Part shown: positions 36,884-45,656 of the stretch, piece after piece | Position numbering within the stretch: the stretch's first letter is position 1 | Layout: each line of letters starts with the position of its first letter | NCBI RefSeq assembly: GCF_000685805.1 | Contig: NZ_JMKP01000022.1 | Coordinates: 1-52,319, forward strand | Length of the DNA stretch: 52,319 nt | Reading direction: 5' to 3' | From: Psychrobacter phenylpyruvicus DSM 7000 = NBRC 102152 | GTDB lineage: Bacteria > Pseudomonadota > Gammaproteobacteria > Pseudomonadales > Moraxellaceae | Notes under the pieces: model-generated | Database searches by the model: none | What the model saw: only the letters and a program-made list of their open reading frames with translations | What the model was told of the DNA's origin: nothing | Made by a program: the position numbers and the translations under genes

Positions 36884-37831
36884 ATGAGCACAAATAACTC
36901 ATCTACCCACTCAGTTTTAGAGTCAGCCACAAATGCTAATCCGCCCAAGTCGGTCAGCTTTCTGGGCCTTGGCGCTATGGGACACCATATGGCCAAGCAT
37001 TTGGTAGACCAGTTCGGCACCGTTATGGTCTGGAACCGAACTTCTGCCAAAGCCGAGGCTCATGCAAAAGAGTTTGGCACCATAGCAGTCAACTTACAAC
37101 AAGCAGTAACCGCAGATGTTATTTTTTCATGTCTACCTACCAGTGATGTGGTAGATGAAGTTATTGAGCAAGCCCTACCCTATTTATCCGCCAATAGTGT
37201 CTGGGTAGACTGTACTAGCGGGGTTCCTGATCAAGCAAAAGCCAGTCAAGCGAAACTAAAAGCGATTGGCTGTGAATTTTTGGATGCACCTGTTTCTGGT
37301 CAAACCTCGGGAGCTGATAGCGGTACATTAACGGTGATGGTCGGCGGTGCTACTGAAGCACTGGCTTATGCTAGACCAGCCATTGAGTGCTTTGCTGGTC
37401 TTATTGTCCATGTTGGTGATTCTGGAGCTGGCTTTGCGGTCAAAGCGGTGAACAATACTTTATTTGCCATTAATGCCTGGGCTGCTGCCGAAGGGCTGTC
37501 TGTTCTCAAAGCACATGGGGTCAACCCTTCAGATGCCTTGGCTTGTATCAATAAAGCCAGTGGTCAGAGCTTTGCTACCTTAGCCACCTTCCCAGATCGA
37601 ATCGTAAACCGTGCTTTTCCTAAAACCTTTACCATAGACTTAATGGCCAAAGATTGTGGTATCGCTATTGACTTACAAACGCAGAAGCAAGTTCCAACAC
37701 CAGTGATGGCCCAAGTGGCAAGTTTAGTTCGAGCTGCTAGTAACCAGCATGAGCCTGGTGCAGCGGACTTCTCAGAATTTGCCAAATTTTATGAGATGAT
37801 GAGTGGCCTCGATATTGAAGATGACAAATAG
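36884..37831 (+). CDS. 3-hydroxyisobutyrate dehydrogenase-like NAD(P)-dependent oxidoreductase
   Basis: 315 aa beta-hydroxyacid dehydrogenase. Rossmann loop FLGLGAMGHHMAKHL, substrate signature DAPVSGQTSGADSGTLTVMVGG, and the catalytic Lys in VKAVNNTLF. Start at 36884 with AGGGAG 7 nt before; an earlier ATG at 36866 overlaps that site and is unlikely. The substrate may be 3-hydroxyisobutyrate, tartronate semialdehyde or another small hydroxyacid. No valine-catabolism gene is adjacent. Ends near the terminator at 37896-37924. Confidence 0.88.
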   Translation: MSTNNSSTHSVLESATNANPPKSVSFLGLGAMGHHMAKHLVDQFGTVMVWNRTSAKAEAHAKEFGTIAVNLQQAVTADVIFSCLPTSDVVDEVIEQALPYLSANSVWVDCTSGVPDQAKASQAKLKAIGCEFLDAPVSGQTSGADSGTLTVMVGGATEALAYARPAIECFAGLIVHVGDSGAGFAVKAVNNTLFAINAWAAAEGLSVLKAHGVNPSDALACINKASGQSFATLATFPDRIVNRAFPKTFTIDLMAKDCGIAIDLQTQKQVPTPVMAQVASLVRAASNQHEPGAADFSEFAKFYEMMSGLDIEDDK

Positions 37832-37895
37832 GCTTAATTCAAGCTTTTTATAGCTCTATAAAATCGTAAACACCGTATCCGTCACAGCACCAGTA

Positions 37896-37924
37896 GGGGG
37901 AGGCTTACAATAAGCGGCTCCCCC
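37896..37924 (+). terminator. GC-rich hairpin after the dehydrogenase gene
   Basis: GGGGGAG (37896-37902) pairs with CTCCCCC (37918-37924), with inner GCTT/AAGC. It is followed by a moderately T-rich stretch, not a clean T run, so it is a plausible but not ideal terminator. The remaining gap to 38247 shows no gene; the frame open from 38104 in it is not convincing as a protein start. Confidence 0.65.
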
Positions 37925-38247
37925 TTAGCTCCCCTTATTGTTATTGTTGGTTAAACATTTTAGCAACTTTATTACGCTTTAGACTGCGGTAAAATACTTT
38001 TATTTTATAGCGTTATTTTTACTGCCTTTTAGAAAATTTAGCCTTAAAAAAACAAGTGACAGTGAGTTTCTGGTACAGTGAGCTTTTATAAAGGTACAAA
38101 ACTTTGAGCCCTTTTTTTATTAACAGTCCTGACACCCCTATTTCAGCTAGCTCATCTTTTATGAGCCATTTCACGTTGGTTAAGGTCCAACAAGGTATGG
38201 GGGCTACTTTTTGTCATTTACAGTGCATAATTGATAAAAAACTATCA

Positions 38248-39885
38248 ATGCTTAGGCTAATTGTGGCAGGTCTGTTTATTCTAGCTCTTAGTGCTTGTAG
38301 TACTTTACCCAAGACCCCTCATATTGCCAAAAGTATTGAGCTAACTAGGTCTATTAATACTCACTATGATAACAAATCGAACCAGAGCTCCTTAGAGCCT
38401 CTACAAGCCCAATTAGTAGAATCTATTACACAGCAAAAACACTCCCACCCAAACCTTTCAGGCTACCATCCCATTGTGACCGGAGCTGATGCTTTTGCCG
38501 CCCGTAGTGAACTTACTGATCTGGCCACTGAAAGTATCGATGTACAGTATTATATTTGGCATAATGACCAAGCAGGTCAACTGTTATTAAAGCAGTTATG
38601 GCAAGCCGCTGACCGCGGAGTGGTGGTTCGTTTTTTATTGGATGATTTTAATAATAATGCTGCTCTAGATAAGCATCTAATACGCTTTGCCAGTCACCCT
38701 AATATTGCAGTGCGCCTGATTAATCCTATGTCTTTTAGAAAGTTTCAAACCTTAAACTATTTTACAGACTTAAGGCGCATCAATCATCGCATGCATAATA
38801 AAAGCATGACCTTTGACCGTCACCTAAGTATTGTAGGGGGCCGAAATGTGGGAGATGAGTATCTTAGTAATAACACAAACAGTCAGTTTGCCGACTTAGA
38901 TGTGCTACTGATAGGCGATGTGGTACAAGATATCAATAAAAGTTTTGAGCAATATTGGCGCTCACCCATCTCCTACGATATAGAAACCTTGGTCAAGCAA
39001 AAGGATCATAAGCTACCCGTCAATGCCTCAAATGATCCTGAGACCAATACAAAAAACTTCATTGCTAGCCTAAATAAAATTTATCCTGAGAAATCAATGG
39101 CTAACTCTGAAGGGTTAAGTGTGTATAATCGCGCTGTAGAGAGATCAACTATAGACTCTGATTTAATTAATCAACGAGTGCCTTTTCGCTGGGCAAAGAT
39201 AACTTTCTTAAGTGATGATGTTGAGAAGCTGTTAAAAAACACCCACCCTAAAGTACATTTAGTTGCTCAATTAAGAGACTTATTAGGGACTCCAACACAG
39301 AACCTATCTATTGTCTCTTCTTATTTTGTACCCACAAAGGATGGAGTTAGAACTTTAATCAAACTTGCACAGCAAGGGGTGAAGGTTAGAATACTGACTA
39401 ACTCTTTTAATGCCACTGATGTGTCTGCGGTTCACGCTGGATATGCACAGTGGCGCGTGCCATTGTTGCAAGCTGGCATAGAGATATATGAGCTAAAAGC
39501 CATAGCTTCGAAAGAAGATAGAGAAAATAAGCTATGGCGTGCCCGCTCGCAGTCCTCTACCAGTCTTCATGCCAAAGCTTTCGCTGTAGATGATCACAGT
39601 GTGTTTATTGGTTCGTATAATGTAGATCCTAGGTCAGCCAATATTAATACTGAGATGGGCGTGGTGATTGAAGATGAGGAGTTGGCGCTGAAACTGCATA
39701 AAGCCATCAGCGATGACTTATTAAATCAAGCCTATAAAGTTGTATTGACCGACCAAGGTCGTCTACAGTGGCAGACTTTGGAGAACAGCCAAATGATTTA
39801 TCACAATAAAGAGCCTCATATTGATTTGCTAGACTCGCTATGGATAAACATTATGTCCTCGCTGCCGATTGACTGGTTGTTATAG
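38248..39885 (+). CDS. Phospholipase D-like (cardiolipin synthase C-type) lipoprotein
   Basis: 545 aa from the preferred start at 38248 (MLRLIVAGLFILALSAC); lipobox LSAC makes it a predicted lipoprotein. The frame is open 48 codons further upstream to a TTG, but that part lacks a signal. Two HKD motifs are intact: HNKSMTFD and HAKAFAVD, each with the downstream G/S-N pattern (GGRNVGDEY; GSYNVDPRS). This matches ClsC/YmdC-type PLD proteins, which make cardiolipin or transfer phosphatidyl groups. Whether it faces the periplasm follows from the lipobox and is inferred. Transcribed with, or just before, the MFS gene (89-nt gap). Confidence 0.88.
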   Translation: MLRLIVAGLFILALSACSTLPKTPHIAKSIELTRSINTHYDNKSNQSSLEPLQAQLVESITQQKHSHPNLSGYHPIVTGADAFAARSELTDLATESIDVQYYIWHNDQAGQLLLKQLWQAADRGVVVRFLLDDFNNNAALDKHLIRFASHPNIAVRLINPMSFRKFQTLNYFTDLRRINHRMHNKSMTFDRHLSIVGGRNVGDEYLSNNTNSQFADLDVLLIGDVVQDINKSFEQYWRSPISYDIETLVKQKDHKLPVNASNDPETNTKNFIASLNKIYPEKSMANSEGLSVYNRAVERSTIDSDLINQRVPFRWAKITFLSDDVEKLLKNTHPKVHLVAQLRDLLGTPTQNLSIVSSYFVPTKDGVRTLIKLAQQGVKVRILTNSFNATDVSAVHAGYAQWRVPLLQAGIEIYELKAIASKEDRENKLWRARSQSSTSLHAKAFAVDDHSVFIGSYNVDPRSANINTEMGVVIEDEELALKLHKAISDDLLNQAYKVVLTDQGRLQWQTLENSQMIYHNKEPHIDLLDSLWINIMSSLPIDWLL

Positions 39886-39974
39886 TAAAATAGCCGTAAA
39901 TCTATAAAAACTGTTGTATGTTTTGATTGCCAATTAATACGCCCAATTAATATTTATTACGTGATACGACTATT

Positions 39975-41282
39975 ATGCCATTTGTTGCCTTATCCGACTC
40001 ATCAAGCTCAATTTCACCAAAGCAGTTAATGATCATATGTGCCAGTAACGCCGTTACTTACTTTGATTTTTTAATTTATCTGTTTATGGCAGACATTATC
40101 AGTAGCACTTTTTTCCCTGCCAATGATGATCCGATTTTAGCTAAGTTGCAGGTGCTAAGCTTATTTATTGCAGGCTATCTGACCCGCCCTATCGGTGCAA
40201 TGCTACTGGGTCGCTATGCCGATGTAAAAGGCCGCCGCCCAGCTTTATTAGTCAGTATGTCATGTATTGCCCTAACGGCTCTGATTACAGCTTGCCTGCC
40301 TACTTATGCACAAGTTGGCATATTGTCCCCAGTTCTATTTTTTATCGCCCGACTGTTCCAAGGAATGGCCTTTGGGGCGCATACCCCATTAGGTTGGGTC
40401 TATGTCGCAGAACATGTTGACAAAAGAAATTTAGCCACTTTTTTGAGCTTCGTCACAGCCAGCTTTATGTTGGGTGAACTGGGGTCAATTTTACTCTTTG
40501 AGATCATTACCTCGACTCATACTAGGGACCAGTTGATTGAAAGTGGCTGGCGTATTCCCTTTGTCTGGGCAGCCTTGTTAAGCTTTGTGGTACTACTACT
40601 GTTACAAACCATCAATGAAACGCCAATTTTTACTCGTCAACAAAACAAACAAACGTTCGTACCTAAATTCTCTGAATTAGGCCCCTATCTTAAGCGTTTT
40701 AATGCCATATTTTTGGCATTAATAATAACCTTTATTATTGCTAGTCTAACTATGGTAATTGCGCTGCTGTTACCTGATCTCGTCTCTATGAAGTTTAGTA
40801 TAGATGACTCTATGTTAAGATTCTCCAATAACTTAGGCTTATTATTTTTGATGATTGGCTGTGTATTTTATGGGTTAATTGCTGATAAAAGTGGCACTGG
40901 CAAAGCATTGATGATAGGCTCAATTGCTCTAATGCTACAAGCTTTTGCTTTCTTTTATCACTTAGAGTACGGGGGCGGTAGCTTTATCTTATTTATGTAC
41001 GCCATTTTGGGCTTTTGTGCCGGTATTATTAGCTTAGGTTCAGTGATTTTAGTACAGCTATTCCCTACCGAGGTTAGAGTAACCGCTTTGTCTTTGACCT
41101 ATAACTTGATGTACGCTCTAGTTGGCCTTGCCTTACCTTTCGGTCTGGGATATGCCACCAATTTGGTTAGCTTTTCACCTGCGCTATACATTACTTTTGT
41201 CAGTCTCGTAACCTTTATCATCGGGCTTTATATTTATCGCTTACCGAAATTCAAAGACTTAGATGAATCGATCAAACTATAG
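39975..41282 (+). CDS. MFS transporter, metabolite:H+ symporter type
   Basis: 435 aa with about 12 hydrophobic segments. The cytosolic loop motif LLGRYADVKGRRPALL between segments 2 and 3 and RLFQGMAFGAHTPLGWVYVAEH are typical of the metabolite:H+ symporter (ProP-like) group. Substrate cannot be inferred; ProP relatives carry osmolytes and organic acids. dusA follows after 42 nt. Confidence 0.85.
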   Translation: MPFVALSDSSSSISPKQLMIICASNAVTYFDFLIYLFMADIISSTFFPANDDPILAKLQVLSLFIAGYLTRPIGAMLLGRYADVKGRRPALLVSMSCIALTALITACLPTYAQVGILSPVLFFIARLFQGMAFGAHTPLGWVYVAEHVDKRNLATFLSFVTASFMLGELGSILLFEIITSTHTRDQLIESGWRIPFVWAALLSFVVLLLLQTINETPIFTRQQNKQTFVPKFSELGPYLKRFNAIFLALIITFIIASLTMVIALLLPDLVSMKFSIDDSMLRFSNNLGLLFLMIGCVFYGLIADKSGTGKALMIGSIALMLQAFAFFYHLEYGGGSFILFMYAILGFCAGIISLGSVILVQLFPTEVRVTALSLTYNLMYALVGLALPFGLGYATNLVSFSPALYITFVSLVTFIIGLYIYRLPKFKDLDESIKL

Positions 41283-41324
41283 TCAGCTATTATTAACTTG
41301 TGTACTTAGGACTTAATCTTTTAT

Positions 41325-42326
41325 ATGAGCCAACCCGCTTTGCAAAACATGATGACCCATAAACGCCTTTCAGTCGCCCCAATGATTGACTGGACGACTA
41401 CAGATTATCGTTTTTTTGCTCGTCTATTTAACCCCCATACCTATCTCTATACCGAGATGATTTCAACGGGTGCTATCTTACATGGCAATACAGATCGTCT
41501 GCTACGCTTTGATAGTAGTGAACATCCTTTAGTACTGCAATTGGGCGGAGCAGATATCTCTGAGATGACCCAATGTGCGATAGAGGCTCAAAAACGCGGG
41601 TTTGATGAAGTAAATATCAATGTCGGCTGCCCTTCTGATAGAGTACAGCACAATAAAATTGGGGCCTGTCTTATGGCGGAGCCTGATACCGTCGCAAGCT
41701 TAGTACGTCATATGCAAGCTGAAGTTGACATTCCTGTCACGGTAAAACACCGTATCGGTATTGATGAATACGACAGCTATCAGTTTATGAAAGACTTTGT
41801 CGAAGCCAGTGCCGAAGCCGGCTGTCAGCGTTTTATTGTCCATGCACGAATTGCTTGGTTACAAGGCCTGAGCCCAAAAGAAAACCGTGAGATTCCCCCG
41901 CTTAGATATGAAGATGTGTATCGCTTAAAGCAAGAAATGCCTGAGCTTCAAATTGAAATCAATGGCGGTATCGATAGCATTGAGCAAATCAAAGCTCATT
42001 TGCAACAAGTAGATGGGGTGATGATTGGCCGCGCCGCTTATCACAACCCTTATATATTGGCTGAGGCTATGCAGTTATGGGGAGAGCAAGCCCCAAGCAG
42101 GGAGCAAATTTTAGAGCAGCTGTATCCTTACTTAGAACAACAAGTGGCTAATTCAGAGCCTCTAACCTCTATCGCGCGCCATTTATTAGGCCTATTCCAA
42201 GGCTTGCCAGGAGCACGTAAATGGCGACAGGCATTAAGCGGTAAGCAGCAATTAACCGTTGCTGAGATTAAAGCTGCCGGCGATACTACGTTGCAGCTAA
42301 TAGAAAAGTCTAAACAGCAAGATTAG
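41325..42326 (+). CDS. dusA: tRNA-dihydrouridine synthase A
   Basis: FMN enzyme that makes dihydrouridine in the tRNA D loop. 333 aa; FMN-binding barrel begins LSVAPMIDWTTTDYR, the active-site Cys is in INVGCPSDRVQ, and VKHRIGID and GVMIGRAAYHNPY complete the family pattern. The DusA subgroup call rests on these N-terminal motifs. Ends before the strong hairpin at 42341-42380. Confidence 0.93.
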   Translation: MSQPALQNMMTHKRLSVAPMIDWTTTDYRFFARLFNPHTYLYTEMISTGAILHGNTDRLLRFDSSEHPLVLQLGGADISEMTQCAIEAQKRGFDEVNINVGCPSDRVQHNKIGACLMAEPDTVASLVRHMQAEVDIPVTVKHRIGIDEYDSYQFMKDFVEASAEAGCQRFIVHARIAWLQGLSPKENREIPPLRYEDVYRLKQEMPELQIEINGGIDSIEQIKAHLQQVDGVMIGRAAYHNPYILAEAMQLWGEQAPSREQILEQLYPYLEQQVANSEPLTSIARHLLGLFQGLPGARKWRQALSGKQQLTVAEIKAAGDTTLQLIEKSKQQD

Positions 42327-42340
42327 TGCCCGCAAAGCCA

Positions 42341-42380
42341 AAAAAAGGTCCCATGCTGATATCAGTATGGGACCTTTTTT
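42341..42380 (+). terminator. dusA intrinsic terminator
   Basis: AGGTCCCAT (42346-42354) pairs with ATGGGACCT (42367-42375), with A6 before and T6 after; CTGAT/ATCAG extends it inside. Confidence 0.93.
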
Positions 42381-42457
42381 ATAAATACAAGACTATTAGC
42401 AATAGCTCATTAACACTAACTCAGGAACAGTCTAATAAAAGCTTGCTCAAGAGTAGC

Positions 42458-43303
42458 CTAATTAACTATAAGATACATCCACATAGCCACCCCATTATTA
42501 ATGATATGCAGTAAGATGGGAACATATAAAGAGCCTGACCGAGACCTAGCATAACCTAATAACATGGCCAGTATGAAGATAACGCTCATTTCATAAAATT
42601 CATACTGCAAATGAATAATCGAAAATAAAATACTGGTACTAATAGTCGCTACCCATGCCCCTTTGCTACCCACAAACTGCTCACGTACCGCACTCCACAA
42701 GATACCGCGAAACATCACTTCTTCATAGATCGGTGCCACAATAACCATGGTGACAATTAGCAGCCATTTTGGATTGGCACTGTCATATAGCACATCAACA
42801 AAGGCCGTAGGGTCTTTATCCAAAATATAGGTTAAGGTCTCTGTGCTAATCACAAATAGCAGCCATAAGCCAATAAAGCCCATGGCGATATTGAATGGAA
42901 AAGGCTTTAACCCTAAATAATCAGCCACACCATAACGGGCCCCAGTAGAAGTTGCTTCACCATCATCCATAGCTGGTATAACAGATGACTGAGAGGAGAC
43001 ACTATGAATACGCCCCCTCACTATCGCATAGATAATTACAAGCAGTACTACTAGAGTAAATATCATGGCATAGCTGGTTACCGTACCATCGAAGCTGCCC
43101 ATACCAAATCGTTGGGCTGAGGTTAATGGAAAGTCATTAAAAACCACAGGGGCAAACAGATAGATGCCTAAAAGCTGCAGCGCCAAAAATAACCCAATGA
43201 TGCCAACAAAGAGCAATACAACCCCAAGCTTAGTAAATAGCTTATGAGGCTGTACTGCTTCAGTGTTTTCTGGGACTGGCTTAGTTGCAGATTTATTAAA
43301 CAT
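42458..43303 (-). CDS. CPBP family intramembrane protease
   Basis: 281 aa with about eight membrane segments. The glutamic protease-type motifs are EEVMFRGILW (Glu-Glu with Arg), FSIIHLQYE, and HIINNG near the C-terminus (CAAX protease / bacteriocin-processing family). Bacterial members are linked to bacteriocin immunity or membrane protein cleavage; nothing here is near a bacteriocin gene. It follows an alpha/beta hydrolase and sppA on the minus strand, across a tandem-repeat gap. Confidence 0.85.
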   Translation of the reverse strand: MFNKSATKPVPENTEAVQPHKLFTKLGVVLLFVGIIGLFLALQLLGIYLFAPVVFNDFPLTSAQRFGMGSFDGTVTSYAMIFTLVVLLVIIYAIVRGRIHSVSSQSSVIPAMDDGEATSTGARYGVADYLGLKPFPFNIAMGFIGLWLLFVISTETLTYILDKDPTAFVDVLYDSANPKWLLIVTMVIVAPIYEEVMFRGILWSAVREQFVGSKGAWVATISTSILFSIIHLQYEFYEMSVIFILAMLLGYARSRSGSLYVPILLHIINNGVAMWMYLIVN

Positions 43304-43313
43304 AGTTGAAGCA

Positions 43314-43388
43314 GCTTTTATTTAATGAGCTTTTATTTAATGAGCTTTTATTTAATGAGCCTTTATTTAATGGGCTTTTATTTAATAG
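43314..43388. repeat. 15-bp tandem repeat, five copies
   Basis: Units GCTTTTATTTAATGA at 43314, 43329 and 43344 are identical; those at 43359 and 43374 differ at one or two positions. It fills the whole gap between the hydrolase stop (43390) and the CPBP gene start (43303). Confidence 0.95.
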
Positions 43389-43389
43389 G

Positions 43390-44274
43390 TTAAGCCTGCT
43401 CAGCAATGGTAGCTAAGATTAACTGAGCCACCGAATCAGGATATTCTAGAGGGAACATATGCCCTCCTGCATGCAGCTTAAAAGGAATTGATAGGCGTCT
43501 TCTGACTTTATGCGGGAAGTCCATTTCATAGAATCGACTCCCATCACCTATTAACAAAGTTACCGGCTTCTTAGGAGGTTTATTTGGCTTAAGCCAATAA
43601 AGGGACGGATTGGTACGAAATACGGCCACTTCTGCTTCTTTAGGAATGGTTAAAGTGACGGTACCATCTGGTTGGTCACGCAAACCGTGTTGCAAATAGC
43701 CCTCAAAGGTACGCTCATCAAAGTTTTTGAAAAAACTCTTTGGACGTAATAACTCATGAGCTTGCTCTCGACTGTCCCAAACATCTCGACGATTTTTGGA
43801 AATGCCAGCAGGAGACATTTTATCGGCTACTTTTTGCGACAATAGCTTGGCTGTGTGCCAGAAGAAGTTGTCTCTGCCGTAAATAAGGGGCGGATCCATC
43901 AGCACTGCTTGTACAAACAGTTTGGGTTTACGATAAATAGCCTGCAAGGTACATAAGGCTCCTAAGGAGTGGCCCAAACCTATTACCGGTACCTTATGCT
44001 TTTTTACCAATTGTTGAACACTATCAATAACTTGATTGGTCAAGCTTTTCCAATGATTATCAATAGCGTATGTAGGCTGGCCCTGCTCATCAAAGCCTAA
44101 AACTGGAATATACTCAACCGTGAAGTGCTGTTGTAGCACTTCAAATATAGGCTGATAAACTCGACTTGGCATACCGTTAGCATGGGCAAAATGAATCACC
44201 GGCTTACCCGTTACTTTTGAAACGGGCAGCCTTGAAAAGTCCATATTTAATGACACATTTGAAGTTGTTAGCAT
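43390..44274 (-). CDS. Alpha/beta hydrolase
   Basis: 294 aa cytosolic hydrolase: FAHANGMPSRVYQPI (oxyanion), nucleophile Ser in GLGHSLGALCTL (near residue 104), Asp in LLIGDGSRFY, His in HAGGHMFPLEYP. Its ATG abuts the sppA stop codon exactly (TAAATG), so translation is coupled to sppA. The substrate is not known. Ends directly before the 15-bp repeat. Confidence 0.88.
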   Translation of the reverse strand: MLTTSNVSLNMDFSRLPVSKVTGKPVIHFAHANGMPSRVYQPIFEVLQQHFTVEYIPVLGFDEQGQPTYAIDNHWKSLTNQVIDSVQQLVKKHKVPVIGLGHSLGALCTLQAIYRKPKLFVQAVLMDPPLIYGRDNFFWHTAKLLSQKVADKMSPAGISKNRRDVWDSREQAHELLRPKSFFKNFDERTFEGYLQHGLRDQPDGTVTLTIPKEAEVAVFRTNPSLYWLKPNKPPKKPVTLLIGDGSRFYEMDFPHKVRRRLSIPFKLHAGGHMFPLEYPDSVAQLILATIAEQA

Positions 44275-45348
44275 TTATCTCATCTCAGCTGAAGTCTGTT
44301 CCTCTGGTAATAGCTTCAATTCCACTGATGAGCCAATACCAGACCCTAATTGCAGCGCGAAGTTATTTAAGAACATTCTCATTGGATCTATTGGGGTATA
44401 ATCAACAACATTATCTAATTTAAGCTCTTTTTCTAGCGTCATTAAACTTCCTTTTTTGTCAGCTAAGCCTAGTTCAATGGCTTGCTCACCTGTCCAAAAC
44501 AGACCAGTGAAAAGTTTATTTTGCTCTGGGTCTTTTAGCTTATCGCCACGACCTTGCTTAACGGCATTAATAAAGTGCTTATGAGTATTATTCAAAACAC
44601 CCTCGACGTGTTGTTGTTCGTAGTCGCTTAACTCACGGCTTACACTTAAAATATCTTTATATTCGCCCGCTGTCAAAGTGGTATCTTTAACGCCTAACTT
44701 GTCCATAAGGCCTTCGACATTATAGCCTGGCATGATAACCCCAATAGAGCCCACTAAGCTTGAGGGGTTAACATAGATCTCATCAGCAGCAGAAGCGATA
44801 TAATAAGCGCCAGAAGCTCCCATATCGCCAATGACCGCATATAGCTTTTTCTTTGGATACTCTTTACGCAGCTCCATCATAGTTTGCCATATCTCATCAG
44901 ACTGAACTGGCGAACCACCCGGAGAGTTGATATTTAAAACCACTGCTTTCGAGCCCTTAGACTTAAAAGCTTCTGTTAAAGCAGCACTGATATCGTATGA
45001 ATTAGCAACATCATCAGGGCCGATAACCCCTTTAATATCCACTACTGCAATGTGTGGCTTAGTCACATCTACACTGCTAATGCTTTCCGTTGGTGCACAG
45101 CTACGACTGAGCATAAAAAACAGCAGTAGCAAAGTAATTAAACTAAGTACCTTAGAGATCACACGCCATCGACGAGCACGACGCTGCTCTTCAATGCTGG
45201 CCATTAGCGTTTTTTCTAGTAAATGCCACTCACGGCCACCAGAGCTTACAGGTAATGAGCGTGGTGTTTGTGGTGATTTATTATTGGAATTATTTGGAGC
45301 CTGATTATTTTCGGGAGTTTTATTGGGATCTGGTGGCCAGTTTGACAT
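44275..45348 (-). CDS. sppA: Signal peptide peptidase SppA (S49 family)
   Basis: 357 aa, short single-domain form. Pro/Asn-rich cytosolic N-terminus (about 1-35), one membrane segment (about 62-82, ISKVLSLITLLLLFFMLS), then the S49 protease: NINSPGGSPVQSDEI, GDMGASGAYYIASAADEI with the nucleophile Ser, and the general-base Lys region in YKDILSVSREL. It degrades cleaved signal peptides in the inner membrane. Its stop directly touches the next gene. Confidence 0.93.
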   Translation of the reverse strand: MSNWPPDPNKTPENNQAPNNSNNKSPQTPRSLPVSSGGREWHLLEKTLMASIEEQRRARRWRVISKVLSLITLLLLFFMLSRSCAPTESISSVDVTKPHIAVVDIKGVIGPDDVANSYDISAALTEAFKSKGSKAVVLNINSPGGSPVQSDEIWQTMMELRKEYPKKKLYAVIGDMGASGAYYIASAADEIYVNPSSLVGSIGVIMPGYNVEGLMDKLGVKDTTLTAGEYKDILSVSRELSDYEQQHVEGVLNNTHKHFINAVKQGRGDKLKDPEQNKLFTGLFWTGEQAIELGLADKKGSLMTLEKELKLDNVVDYTPIDPMRMFLNNFALQLGSGIGSSVELKLLPEEQTSAEMR

Positions 45349-45656
45349 ATAAAATGTGAATCCTACTTATCGGTTGATGTATTTGTTGACTAATTGACCT
45401 AATATTCAAGCCTTTTAGATAAAATATTCAAGTCTTTAGGACAAGTGCTAAGTCATAAACTAAACTAATTTTCGACCTACTCTTGAGTCCTAAAGTCTCA
45501 GTCAATTAGAAGCTTAATACCATACCTGACCTGGTCATACTTTGTCACCGGTAATTCTGTAAAATATTAATTCATATCTTAATTTTATTTAGTCAATTGT
45601 TTAGGGCATGACCAAAAAAACAACATAAAGCTGCTTAAGTAACCCTTTAAGTACCC
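45349..45656. other. Gap between comEC and sppA
   Basis: 308 bp, no gene. A 22-bp-period direct repeat is at 45401-45438 (AATATTCAAGYCTTT twice). No clear terminator after comEC. Confidence 0.4.

Noticed and set aside
38104..38247. Upstream extension of the phospholipase-D-like gene from a TTG
   Set aside because: The extension lacks a signal peptide and would bury the lipoprotein signal that begins at 38248.
42458..43303. Bacteriocin immunity system
   Set aside because: The CPBP protease alone is not evidence; there is no bacteriocin, peptide precursor or exporter next to it.
44927..45304. 125-codon plus-strand frame over sppA
   Set aside because: Antisense shadow of a well-conserved protease gene.
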